Of a DNA stretch of 64,000 nucleotides, positions 33,242 through 41,119 are shown one piece after another; within the stretch, counting starts at the first letter, position 1; each line of letters opens with the position of its first letter. Below the pieces are notes generated by a model. The model saw only the letters and a program-made list of their open reading frames with translations. It was not told where the DNA came from and searched no databases. The position numbers and the translations under genes were made by a program. This DNA comes from Myxococcota bacterium (GTDB lineage Bacteria; Myxococcota_A; UBA9160; SMWR01), in assembly GCA_039030075.1 (NCBI GenBank), contig JBCCEW010000012.1:62001-126000 (forward strand), read 5' to 3'.

Positions 33242-33889
33242 TCAGATGCGGAACACGCGCGGCCCGATGAGTGCGCCGACGAACGCGAGCGCGATCACCG
33301 GTGCCGCGTGGTGGGTGAGCGCGTGCCAGGGTTCGATCATGCAGCCCACCTGCATCGCCAGGTTCGACACCAGGGCACCCGAACCGAGGAGCACGGCACC
33401 GGTCAGGCGCGGCGCGAGCGAGAGCCTGCGCGACAGCGCCGGGAGCAGCAGCAAGGCACCCAGGAACCCGAAGAGCGCGACCTCGAATTGGCAGCCCGGT
33501 CGTTTCCCGAGCATCGAGGGTTCGACGTGGGGTTCGTGAACACCCCACGCGAACAGGGCGAGCCACAGGCCGACACTGCACCCGAGCACGAGGCGCCATC
33601 GCGCCGCATTGTCGAGGCCCGGGATGCTCAGGCGAGCGGCGGCGGAGACGGCGAGCGAAAACAGCAGCGCGCCTGCGAGCAGCTCACCGCGGAAGCGCGA
33701 AGAGGTCGCGAGCTCGGCCTCGACGCCCGGTCGCCAACCGCCGGTGGTCGCGATGTACGCGAAGGCCGTGAGGCCGAGGAGCGCGATCCACACCGCTGCG
33801 ATCCAGCTCGGCGGCCAGAGCGTCGGGGACGCCTCGAAGTCGCGGTCGATGCGGGAGAGCACGCGGGGCTGGGGGCGGTCGTTCGACAT
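33242..33889 (-). CDS. NrsF-family (DUF1109) membrane anti-sigma factor
   Basis: 215 aa with six hydrophobic segments (about 29-47, 69-88, 100-119, 138-155, 165-183, 194-211) and two cysteine-bearing motifs, GKRPGCQFE and QVGCMIEPWHALTHHAAP, matching the conserved cysteines of NrsF. In Caulobacter, NrsF holds its ECF sigma (SigF) at the membrane and releases it on metal or thiol stress through these cysteines. It lies directly after the ECF sigma gene on the same strand, as in that system. ATG 33889 is chosen for GAGGAA upstream. The inducer here is unknown. Confidence 0.85.
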   Translation of the reverse strand: MSNDRPQPRVLSRIDRDFEASPTLWPPSWIAAVWIALLGLTAFAYIATTGGWRPGVEAELATSSRFRGELLAGALLFSLAVSAAARLSIPGLDNAARWRLVLGCSVGLWLALFAWGVHEPHVEPSMLGKRPGCQFEVALFGFLGALLLLPALSRRLSLAPRLTGAVLLGSGALVSNLAMQVGCMIEPWHALTHHAAPVIALAFVGALIGPRVFRI

Positions 33890-33922
33890 GCGATTCCTCA
33901 CGAGGCCTGGGGAGATTCCCGG

Positions 33923-34534
33923 CTAGACCCGATTTCCTTCGTCCAGGCTTCCTTCGCGGCGCGCCAGCGATTCGAGCTGCTTGAGACCCCGATGCACGCG
34001 CGTGCGGAGGGAGATCTGGGAGATGCCGATCGCCGACGCGGCTTCGCGCCCGGCGAGACCCTCGATCTTGGTGAGCAGGACGGCTTCCCGGTACTTCGGG
34101 GGCAACCGCTCCAACAGGCGCTCCAGGTCCCGCTGGGTGGTCGGGTCCGACTCGACGGGACGCAGCGCCGCCGCCTCTTCGTCGAGCGGGTTCTCGCGGC
34201 GGCGTTCTCGATGGCGCGCGACGTCGAACACCTTCCTGCGCACGATCGCGAGCAGCCAGGGGCGAAAGGGACGACGCGGGTCGTAGGTGTGGCGCGCGCG
34301 ATGGAGTGCCAGGAGCGCATCCTGGGCGCAATCGTCGGCAGCCACCGAGTCACGCAGCATGCGGGTGGCGTAGCGGCCGACCCAGTCGTGCAGCTCGCCC
34401 ATCAGCCGCCGATACGCCTCACGGTCGCCCTGCTGGGCCTGGCCCATCCAGCGCGACCAGCGTTCCGCGGCGCCTTCGGACGCCGCCTCGGCATTCTCGG
34501 CCTGGTCTCCGCGACTCAACCCTGCACCCTGCAC
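33923..34534 (-). CDS. ECF RNA polymerase sigma factor (SigF/NrsF-type)
   Basis: 203 aa from GTG 34534 (TTG 34519 is also possible). Region 2 (ECF): EAYRRLMGELHDWVGRYATRMLRDSVAADDCAQDALLALHRARHTYDPRRPFRPWLLAIVRRKVFDVARHR. Region 4: LPPKYREAVLLTKIEGLAGREAASAIGISQISLRTRVHRGLKQLES. An upstream GTAACC-N16-CGTA promoter-like pair on the same strand (34583-34588 and 34563-34566) resembles the Caulobacter SigF consensus as I remember it and implies autoregulation; it also supports a start at or inside 34534. The NrsF anti-sigma gene follows. Divergent from the small glycine-rich secreted gene. Confidence 0.85.
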   Translation of the reverse strand: MQGAGLSRGDQAENAEAASEGAAERWSRWMGQAQQGDREAYRRLMGELHDWVGRYATRMLRDSVAADDCAQDALLALHRARHTYDPRRPFRPWLLAIVRRKVFDVARHRERRRENPLDEEAAALRPVESDPTTQRDLERLLERLPPKYREAVLLTKIEGLAGREAASAIGISQISLRTRVHRGLKQLESLARREGSLDEGNRV

Positions 34535-34562
34535 GTCTACCGTCCGCGTTCCCCGGGGCCAG

Positions 34563-34588
34563 TACGGCTGCCCTCCGAGGGCGGTTAC
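34563..34588 (-). promoter_or_regulatory. ECF (SigF-like) promoter of the sigma/anti-sigma operon
   Basis: On the minus strand GTAACC (34588-34583), 16-base spacer, CGTA (34566-34563). This closely resembles the -35/-10 pair recognised by the NrsF-controlled sigma of Caulobacter (GTAACC-N16-CGAA, recalled). It directs transcription into the sigma gene about 30 bp downstream. Confidence 0.6.
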
Positions 34589-34613
34589 GGGGAGAAGAAA
34601 TCGAGGGAGCGGT

Positions 34614-34639
34614 GTCACGTTCCGGACGCCCCGCGCGTA
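34614..34639 (+). promoter_or_regulatory. second ECF-like promoter, toward the glycine-rich secreted gene
   Basis: On the plus strand GTCACG (34614-34619), 16-base spacer, CGTA (34636-34639). The spacer length and -10 match the opposing promoter exactly and the -35 shares four of six bases. It lies 75 bp before the ATG at 34715 and makes that gene a likely target of the adjacent sigma factor. Confidence 0.45.
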
Positions 34640-34714
34640 CTGGGAGAGCGAGGCAGCGCCGGTGACGGCGTCGGCGTCTCGGCATCTCACCTCTCCACGG
34701 AAAGGACCGTCCTC

Positions 34715-35134
34715 ATGCAACGACCCGGCCTGCTCTTGCTCGCACTCGCGACGTTCCTGGGAACGACCCCGATGGCCTGGGCCTCGGGCGGCTACGGCGG
34801 CGGCGGTGGCGGTGGCGGTTCGTTCGGCGGCTATCGGAGCCAGTCCGACCCCGTCTACGACCGCGGCAAGGCGCTCTTCAACGGACGGACCCGCCCCCAT
34901 CGTGGCCTCGAAGTGTGTTTGTCTCGCGTCGCGGAAGGAGGAGAGCCCGAGACCGTTCCCGTGACGCGTCGCAGCCTCACGCCCTATCGACGCGGGCCGG
35001 TCCGCGACGTGGCGCTGCGACTCGTCGACTGTGAAGCGCCGCAGGAGCGCCTGGGCAACCGCTTGAGTCCCGACGAGTTCCAGTCGCTGCTCTACTACCT
35101 GAACAAGCGCTACGCGCTGCGTCTCGACGACTGA
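34715..35134 (+). CDS. small secreted glycine-rich protein, likely ECF sigma target
   Basis: 139 aa. Signal peptide MQRPGLLLLALATFLGTTPMAWA, then a Gly-rich patch SGGYGGGGGGGGSFGGY, then a domain beginning YDRGKALFNGRTRPH and ending LGNRLSPDEFQSLLYYLNKRYALRLDD. That frame (xxGkalFxg ... YLxxRY) is like c-type cytochrome domains, but the CxxCH heme motif is absent; two separate cysteines (VCLS, VDCE) remain. It may be a heme-less relative or a metal/thiol sensor-effector. The good Shine-Dalgarno (GGAAAGGA) supports ATG 34715. Overlaps the opposing glycosyltransferase end by 25 bp. Confidence 0.65.
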   Translation: MQRPGLLLLALATFLGTTPMAWASGGYGGGGGGGGSFGGYRSQSDPVYDRGKALFNGRTRPHRGLEVCLSRVAEGGEPETVPVTRRSLTPYRRGPVRDVALRLVDCEAPQERLGNRLSPDEFQSLLYYLNKRYALRLDD

Positions 35135-36414
35135 AGGTCCCAGGCGAACGCGAGTGCGATCGGCCCGAACTCGAGGAACAGCGCCCAAGCTGGAACCTCG
35201 TAGGGGGCGAGGTTGGCATCGCCGAGGCCGAGGCCATGAGCGTACGACACGAGTAGACCGGCCGAAGCGACCCAGGCGGTCGCGCTCGGGCGCAGCGGGG
35301 CGAACGCCAGTGCCCACAGCGCGTACCAGGGGTTCAGCACTGGCGCGAACAGGAGCAGGGCCCCGAAGACGAGATCGCCGCGCGGCCAGTCGCTGGCGGA
35401 AGCGTCCCGGACATGCCGATGGAGCAACGCGCACCACCCGATCACGAAGGCGGCGCTGAGCACGCCCCGCGCTTCGCCGCCGGGCCAGACCTGGAGAGCC
35501 AAGAGATGCAGAGGGGCGTTGAACAGCCAACCACCGGCGAGACTGCGCAGGCCCTCCGAGGCATCCGGGCGCAGCAGCGCTGGATCGAAGAAGGGTGCAT
35601 GCAACGCCACGACGCCCACGACGAACGCGAGCCATGCGCGCCCCGATCCCAGGAGGACGAAGGGTGCGAGCACGGCGGCGAACGGGCGCGCTCCGAAGGC
35701 GATCGCGAGGAGCACTCCGGCCGCGACCGGCCGCTCGGCGCGCACGGCGATGGACAGCAAGAGCGGCAACACACCGAACGCGTCGGTGTGGGCGGTGAAG
35801 CCGAACTCCTTCACGACCAGCGGGCTCCAGGCGAGGAGCAGCAGGTCGCGGGGGCGCACGACCCGCGCGACCACGAGACAGCAGCCGAGCACCGCGGCGC
35901 CGGCGAAGAACTGGAGCGGCCACAGCAGGCCGGGTGCCATGGTGTGGGCAGCGCGGAACAGCCACTGGCAGACCGGGCCATAGACGGTGGGAAGCGCGGG
36001 GTTGTTGATCTGGTCGAGGATCCGATCGAAGGGGGCGGGCACCGCGCGATCGAAGTAGGCCGCCGGCGCGACGCCGTAGGGCGAGCCTCGTTCCTGGAAG
36101 ACCCACGCGTCCCACAGGTACCGGTAGGGGTCGTCCTCGAGGATGGGCAGGCCCGCGACGCCGATCGCCTGGAACAACGCGGCAAACCCGAGGACCGCGA
36201 CGAGCGGCGGGTCCGTGTCCTCCTCCCGGTGTCGCCACCACAGCGCGAAGGAAGCGACGAACGCGCAGGCACTGAATACCCACAACTCCGAGAGGGTGGC
36301 TCCGCCCGGTGCGTGGGAGCGCGTGGCCAGTGCCGCATAGCAGAACGCGGCGGTCGTCCCGGCGATGGCCCAGGCGGGAACCCGCGCGAAGCGCGACGCG
36401 GACGGTCGAGGCAC
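35110..36414 (-). CDS. multi-pass membrane mannosyltransferase-like (GT87-type) protein
   Basis: 434 aa with about ten membrane helices. The early loop LEDDPYRYLWDAWVFQERGSPYGVAPAAYF is a hallmark of GT-C/GT87 polyprenol-phosphate mannose transferases (acidic pair followed by RYLWDxxV...NPY). Others: TVYGPVCQWLFRAAH, DLLLLAWSPLVVKEFGF and LNPWYALWALAFAPL. Members transfer sugars from a lipid-phosphate donor at the outer face of the inner membrane. It diverges from a GT2 (dolichol-phosphate-mannose-synthase-like) gene; the pair could make a glycan or glycolipid. Donor and acceptor are unknown. Confidence 0.8.
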   Translation of the reverse strand: MPRPSASRFARVPAWAIAGTTAAFCYAALATRSHAPGGATLSELWVFSACAFVASFALWWRHREEDTDPPLVAVLGFAALFQAIGVAGLPILEDDPYRYLWDAWVFQERGSPYGVAPAAYFDRAVPAPFDRILDQINNPALPTVYGPVCQWLFRAAHTMAPGLLWPLQFFAGAAVLGCCLVVARVVRPRDLLLLAWSPLVVKEFGFTAHTDAFGVLPLLLSIAVRAERPVAAGVLLAIAFGARPFAAVLAPFVLLGSGRAWLAFVVGVVALHAPFFDPALLRPDASEGLRSLAGGWLFNAPLHLLALQVWPGGEARGVLSAAFVIGWCALLHRHVRDASASDWPRGDLVFGALLLFAPVLNPWYALWALAFAPLRPSATAWVASAGLLVSYAHGLGLGDANLAPYEVPAWALFLEFGPIALAFAWDLQSSRRSA

Positions 36415-36497
36415 GCGGCGATTCTAGCTCCCGCTGCGAAGCGTCTCGGGCGGCGTCCGCACCACGAAGCGAACCGCCCGATCCGAAGGAGGAACTC

Positions 36498-37250
36498 GTG
36501 TACCACGGTCGCCACGTCAGTCTCGTGATCCCCGCGCGCAACGAGGCCGCGATGCTCGGGGGGGTCCTGCAGCGGGTCCCTGCATGGGTCGATCGGGTGG
36601 TCGTCGCCGACAACGGCTCCACCGACGGAACCGCCGAGTGCGCGCTGCGCCAGGGCGCGCAGGTGGTGCACGAGCCGCGACCCGGGTATGGCGCCGCCTG
36701 CGCACGCGGGGTCGCCTACACCCTGGCCCTTGGTACGGAGTTCGTGGCCTTCTGTGATGCCGACGGCAGCGACGATCCGCGCGAACTCGATCGACTGCTC
36801 CGACCTTTGTTGAACGGCCGGGCGGGGCTCGTCGTGGGGTGTCGGCCTCACGCACGGATGCCCCGCCACCAGTCCCTGGGCACCCGCTTCGTGTGTGCGC
36901 TCCTGTCGTTGGGGTTCTCGACCCCGGTGAGCGATCTCGGACCCTTTCGAGCGATCCGGGCCGACACGCTACGCGCGCTGGCCCTGCGCGACCGCGGGTT
37001 CGGTTGGACGGCGGAAATGCAGGCGCGCGCGCTGCGGTTCGGCGTGCCGGTTCGGGAGGTGCCCGTCGGTTGGCGCGCGGGCGGCGGCCACTCGGAGATC
37101 ACGGGAACCTGGCGCGGTGTCTATCGCGCGGGACGCGACCTGCTTCGCCACACGCTTCGCGAGATCCTGGCGGCAAAGCGCGACGCATGGCATCGGGGTC
37201 CGGGCGTCTCGGCGCGGGCGGAGTGGCCCGGCGCTTCCTACAAGATGTAG
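36498..37250 (+). CDS. GT2 family glycosyltransferase (DPM/GtrB-like)
   Basis: 250 aa from GTG 36498, preceded by AAGGAGGA. VSLVIPARNEAAMLGGVLQRVPAWVDRVVVADNGSTDGTAECALRQGAQVV is the GT-A start (nucleotide-binding NGSTDGT), then FVAFCDADGSDDP (DxD-like), PFRAIRADTLRALALRDRGFGWTAEMQARALRFGVPVREVPVGWRAGGGHSEITGTW (acceptor/base helix region). Such enzymes make polyprenyl-phosphate sugars used by GT-C enzymes. Ends 13 bp inside the opposing SDR end. Divergent from the GT87-like gene, suggesting donor synthesis plus transfer. Confidence 0.85.
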   Translation: MYHGRHVSLVIPARNEAAMLGGVLQRVPAWVDRVVVADNGSTDGTAECALRQGAQVVHEPRPGYGAACARGVAYTLALGTEFVAFCDADGSDDPRELDRLLRPLLNGRAGLVVGCRPHARMPRHQSLGTRFVCALLSLGFSTPVSDLGPFRAIRADTLRALALRDRGFGWTAEMQARALRFGVPVREVPVGWRAGGGHSEITGTWRGVYRAGRDLLRHTLREILAAKRDAWHRGPGVSARAEWPGASYKM

Positions 37251-38120
37251 GCGTCCCCGGTCGCGCGGACGGTGATGTCGCCGAGCGAGACGCCCCAGGG
37301 TTGGTCGATGGCGGAAAGGATCGCCTCGGCGATGTACTCCGGTGCCAACATCCGGTTCCGAACCGATTCGGGATCGAGATCGGCGGGGTCGACCTTTCCC
37401 TCGGCCATCGCTGCGAAGAAGCCGAGGTACTCGGTGTTCTGGCCGACGATGCCATGCGATCGCTCCTGGGTTGACGACGCCCGTTGCGAGACCGGTTCCC
37501 GGGACGCCGGTCGGCTTCACGATCGTCACCTTGATCTTCCCCTGGGTCTCGACCCGAAACGACTCGGACAGCACGTTGACCGCGGCTTTGCTCGCCCCGT
37601 AGACCGCGGCGCCGACGACCGGGTGGTTGCCGTAGATCGAGGACACGTTGATCACGTGTCCGCGGCCCTGCTCCATCATCGGGGTGTAGGCGGCGATCAT
37701 GCCGTGCAGGACCCCCTTGATGTTGATGTCGATGCAACGATCCCAGGCTGGGGCGGCCTCGGCGTGATCGGAGAAGAACGCGAGCGGCATCACACCGGCG
37801 TTGTTCAGCATCACGTCGACGGCGCCGAAGCGCTCGACGGCGGCCGCCACCAGCGCCTTCATCGCGCCGAGGTCGGTCACGTCGGTCTCGACGGGAGCGA
37901 AGCGGTCGGGCGCGTCCAGAGCATCCGCCAGCTCGCTCAGGCCGTCGGAAGAGACGTCGCCGCCGACGACGTTCGCGCCCCGCGCCAGCGCTCGCTCGCA
38001 GACCAGCCGGCCGAAACCGCCGGCCGCCCCCGTCACGACGAGGGTCTTCCCAGCGACGTAGTCCTGGCCGGTTCCGCGCGCTCGCGGGTGGTATCGTGGC
38101 GCGCGAAGGGAGAGGAGCAT
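37238..38120 (-). pseudogene. short-chain dehydrogenase/reductase broken by a 1-nt frameshift
   Basis: Starts at 38120 (same CATG as the opposing kinase ATG at 38119). The N-terminal part is a clear SDR: LVVTGAAGGFGRLVCERAL, MLNNAGVM, NVSSIYGN and YGASKAAVNVL, ending in the reading frame near KVTIVKPTGVPGTGLATGVVNPG. The frame then turns into an Arg-rich run, while the +1 frame continues as GIVGQNTEYLGFFAAMAEGKVDP...LAPEYIAEAIL and stops at 37238, the SDR C-terminus. A single extra base near 37465-37466 (a C pair on the plus strand) explains the break. It may be an assembly error or a recent mutation; if corrected, the protein would be about 293 residues. Flagged as a broken gene. Confidence 0.8.
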
Positions 38121-39453
38121 GGCTGGGCGCAGTTCGGTGCTGGGGGTCTCGTCGCAGGCGCTCTCCGAGGCCGAGGCCCAGCTCCGTCGGATCCTGCCTC
38201 CGGTGACGGCGCTCGCCGGGTTGGCGGGGACCGCGGGCGCGATCGCGCAGGGGTTCGCGAACGACGGCTTACTCCGACCGTGGGCGCTGGTGGCCTACCT
38301 CGGGGTGATGGGCCTGGGTCTGTTTTGGTGGTGGCGTCCGCCGCGAGGCCCGCACGTCGCCGCCTTCCTCGTTGCGCTGGTGCTCGCGACGGGCATCGGC
38401 ACGATCGCGTGGCAGCGGGAGACGTCCGGTCCCCTCTTGCATTTGAGCGTGCTCAGCGTGGCGTGCTTCTACTTCCTGGTCGATCGCCGCGTTCTGATCC
38501 CGCTCCAGCTCTGCATCGTCGTGTTGGGTGCGGTCGTCGTGGCGCGGACCGGCGCCGGGGCGGCGATCCACACCCAGGCCATCTTCGCTCTCGTCACCGT
38601 GATCGGAGGCGTGGCGCTGCACCTGGGCCGGGTCCGGGCCATCGAAGAGCTCGAACGCACGCGAAGTGCACTGTTCAAGGAGATCGCCGAACGACGGCGC
38701 GCCGAAGAGGAAGCGCTCCACGCGCGCAAGCTCGAGAGCCTCGGTGTGATGGCCGGGGGCGTGGCCCACGACTTCAACAACCTGCTGGTCGGGATCGTCG
38801 GTGGGACGGATCTCGCCTTCGCAGCTCGTGGCAACCCCGAGGAGCTGCGGGCTGCCCTGGAGATCATTCGCGACTCGTCGGTGTCCGCCCAGGAACTCTG
38901 TCGCAAGATGCTCGACTACGCGGGCGGGGGGCCGCTCGAGCGGGAGAGCGTCGATCTGAATGCGGCGGTACGCGATGCGGTGCGTCTCGTCTCGGGACGC
39001 TTCCCTCGCTCGGTGTGGGTGACCAGCGACCTCTCGCCGACGACGCCGCACGCGCTGGGCGACCGCGTGCAGCTGCGCCAGGCCGTCGTGAACCTGCTCT
39101 CGAATGCCGCCGAGGCGATGGAACCCGAGGGAGGAACCGTCTCGGTGCGCACCTCGCGCGAGCAGCGCGGGGGCGCTGGGGTCGCGGTGATCTGCGTCGA
39201 GGACGAAGGCGGGGGGATCCCCGGCGAGATCCGCGATCGGATCTTCGACCCGTTCTTCAGCACGCGATTCACCGGACGCGGCCTCGGGTTGGCACAAGTC
39301 GCGGGGGCGATCCGGTCTCACGAGGGGACGATCGACCTCGCGTCGACGCCCGCAGGCACCCGGTTCGTGGTGCGCTTGCCAGCCGCCGAACCCGTTTCGC
39401 TCTTCTGGCCCATGCCCCGCGATCGCGTTCCCCCGAAGGAGGTCACCCATTGA
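38119..39453 (+). CDS. sensor histidine kinase with membrane domain, no receiver
   Basis: 444 aa. An N-terminal membrane region with about five to six hydrophobic helices (residues 25-160), then a coiled coil (LERTRSALFKEIAERRRAEEEALHARKLESLG), dimerisation H box GVAHDFNNLLVGIVGGTD (phosphorylated His), N box LLSNAAEAM, G1 DEGGGIP, F FDPFFSTRF and G2 GRGLGLAQV. Belongs to the HisKA/NtrB-like group. No response regulator is adjacent, so it is an orphan kinase or its partner is elsewhere. ATG 38119 has GGAGAGGAG close by and shares its CATG with the opposing SDR start. The alpha/beta hydrolase overlaps its stop by TTGA. Confidence 0.9.
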   Translation: MAGRSSVLGVSSQALSEAEAQLRRILPPVTALAGLAGTAGAIAQGFANDGLLRPWALVAYLGVMGLGLFWWWRPPRGPHVAAFLVALVLATGIGTIAWQRETSGPLLHLSVLSVACFYFLVDRRVLIPLQLCIVVLGAVVVARTGAGAAIHTQAIFALVTVIGGVALHLGRVRAIEELERTRSALFKEIAERRRAEEEALHARKLESLGVMAGGVAHDFNNLLVGIVGGTDLAFAARGNPEELRAALEIIRDSSVSAQELCRKMLDYAGGGPLERESVDLNAAVRDAVRLVSGRFPRSVWVTSDLSPTTPHALGDRVQLRQAVVNLLSNAAEAMEPEGGTVSVRTSREQRGGAGVAVICVEDEGGGIPGEIRDRIFDPFFSTRFTGRGLGLAQVAGAIRSHEGTIDLASTPAGTRFVVRLPAAEPVSLFWPMPRDRVPPKEVTH

Positions 39454-40205
39454 CCGCCGAACCCGGAAACACCGCACCGCCCCTGGCCCTGTTCTTCCTC
39501 GAGGGGCAGCGCGCGTTCTTCGAGGGCATGACGCTGCCGGCCGCCCATGCCCTCCTGCGTCGGGCACCCCGCGGTGGCGGACAGCCGGTCCTGCTGCTGC
39601 CCGGCTACTTGACGGGTGACGGGTCGACGCGTGTCTTGAGGCGGTTCCTGGCCGCCCAGGGGTTTCGCGCGCATCCGTGGCTCCAGGGTCGGAACAGCGG
39701 TCCGCGGCGCAGCGTCATCGAGCGGGTCTCGCGCCGGCTCGCCGCGCTCCATGAACGCTACGGCGAACCTGTGTCCCTGGTGGGCTGGAGCCTGGGCGGC
39801 GTGTACGCCCGCGAGATCGCCAAGGGCTTTCCCGACCTCGTGCGCCAGGTCGTGAGCCTCGGCAGTCCCTTCGCAGACATCACGCGCACCTCGAGTCTCA
39901 CGCGTTGGGTCCAGCGCGGCGACGCTGAGGAGCAGGTCGAACGCGAGCGCTGGGCCGAACGCCTGAAGCAGCCGCCGCCGGTTCCCTCGACCGCGATCTT
40001 CTCGAAGAGCGATGGGATCGTGCACTGGCGCGCATGCCGTGAGCTGGATGCTCCGTCGACCGAGAACATCGAGGTCAGCGGCAGCCACTGCGGCCTGGGC
40101 TTCAACCCGCTGGTGCTCTATCTGGTGGCCGAGCGACTGGCGCAGCCCGAGGGCGGATGGAAGCCATTCCGCTACGAGGGCTGGCGGCGCTACGCCTACG
40201 GCTGA
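39450..40205 (+). CDS. alpha/beta hydrolase (lipase/esterase-like)
   Basis: 251 aa from TTG 39450, with AAGGAGG seven bases upstream; no ATG fits. PVLLLPGYLTGDGSTRVLRRFL (oxyanion strand), the nucleophile elbow GWSLGGVYAREIA, an acid in SKSDGIVHWRA and the base His in SGSHCGLGF give a complete Ser-Asp-His triad. The N-terminus is short and no signal peptide is obvious, so it is cytosolic. It overlaps the histidine-kinase stop (TTGA) and shares ten bases with the convergent SDR end. Substrate unknown. Confidence 0.8.
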   Translation: MTAEPGNTAPPLALFFLEGQRAFFEGMTLPAAHALLRRAPRGGGQPVLLLPGYLTGDGSTRVLRRFLAAQGFRAHPWLQGRNSGPRRSVIERVSRRLAALHERYGEPVSLVGWSLGGVYAREIAKGFPDLVRQVVSLGSPFADITRTSSLTRWVQRGDAEEQVERERWAERLKQPPPVPSTAIFSKSDGIVHWRACRELDAPSTENIEVSGSHCGLGFNPLVLYLVAERLAQPEGGWKPFRYEGWRRYAYG

Positions 40206-41014
40206 TCCCCGACTTCGATCCCGTCGAGCAGCCCGCCGATGAGCCGATCGATCAGCGCCTGCGGGGCCAACCCTTTCACCCAGCCGAGGGGCTTCGCCCG
40301 ATCGAGCGGGACGCGCAGCGGCTTCTCGCGTTGGGCGAGCACCTCGAGCACGCGCGCGGCCACCTGCTCGGGGGTGAGCTTGCTCGCGGCCGTGTCGCGG
40401 GCCATGCGGATCACCATACGCTGGGTGGGGGAGTCGTCTGCCACGTGCTCCGCCGTGTGCAGGTGTGCACCGGTCGCGGCCCGGTCCATCGCCATCGCGA
40501 CGGGTTGCATGATCACCACGTCGATGCCCGTGCCGCGCACTTCGTGGTAGAGCGCTTCGGTCATCGCCTCGAGCGCAAACTTCGCCGAGGTGTACGCGCT
40601 CATGTAGGGAACGGCGAGCAGCCCGCCGAGTGAGCTCATGGTGACCAGGGTCCCCGAGCCCTGACGACGCAGCACCGGCAGCACGCCCTGGAAGAGGCGG
40701 AGGGTGCCGAACACGTTCGTCTCGTAGAGGGCCTGGACCTCTTCGACGGTCTGCTCCTCGATGCCGCCGATCATCATGTCGTTCACACAGTTGACGACGG
40801 CGTCGATGCGCCCTTCGCGCTCGACGAGTTCGGCCACCGCCTTCTCGATCGAGGCGGGGTCGGTGATGTCCATGGCCAGCACTGGCCAGGGAGGCGCCTC
40901 CGCGCCACCGCTCGGCTGGCGGGAGGTGCCGTACACGCGGTGGCCCGCGGCCTGGGCGGCGCGGGCGAGGACCTGCCCGAAGCCGCCGGAAACGCCGGGA
41001 ATCAAGACGACCAT
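40196..41014 (-). CDS. short-chain dehydrogenase/reductase
   Basis: 272 aa. GVSGGFGQVLARAAQAAG (NAD(P)-binding), the NCVND variant of the usual NNAG motif (AVVNCVNDMM), catalytic Ser in MSSLGGLL and YTSAKFALEAM (Tyr-x3-Lys). C-terminal extension KLTPEQVAARVLEVLAQREKPLRVPLD is typical of SDRs acting on larger or lipid substrates. A perfect -10 TATAAT (41048-41043, minus strand) with TGGACG 16 bp upstream (41070-41065) lies before the ATG, and GAGGAG lies next to it. Confidence 0.85.
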   Translation of the reverse strand: MVVLIPGVSGGFGQVLARAAQAAGHRVYGTSRQPSGGAEAPPWPVLAMDITDPASIEKAVAELVEREGRIDAVVNCVNDMMIGGIEEQTVEEVQALYETNVFGTLRLFQGVLPVLRRQGSGTLVTMSSLGGLLAVPYMSAYTSAKFALEAMTEALYHEVRGTGIDVVIMQPVAMAMDRAATGAHLHTAEHVADDSPTQRMVIRMARDTAASKLTPEQVAARVLEVLAQREKPLRVPLDRAKPLGWVKGLAPQALIDRLIGGLLDGIEVGDQP

Positions 41015-41042
41015 GAGGAGCTCCTCTCGAGGGGACGGGCGG

Positions 41043-41070
41043 ATTATACAATTGGATAAAGTCCCGTCCA
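41043..41070 (-). promoter_or_regulatory. sigma70-like promoter of the SDR gene
   Basis: On the minus strand TGGACG (41070-41065, four of six -35 bases), 16-base spacer and TATAAT (41048-41043). The SDR ATG is at 41014. The short A/T-rich patch stands out in a GC-rich background. Confidence 0.6.
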
Positions 41071-41119
41071 GGGGTCTTGGCGCGTGGCCGAGGCGCCGTG
41101 CTCGGGTCGTGCCGGCCGC

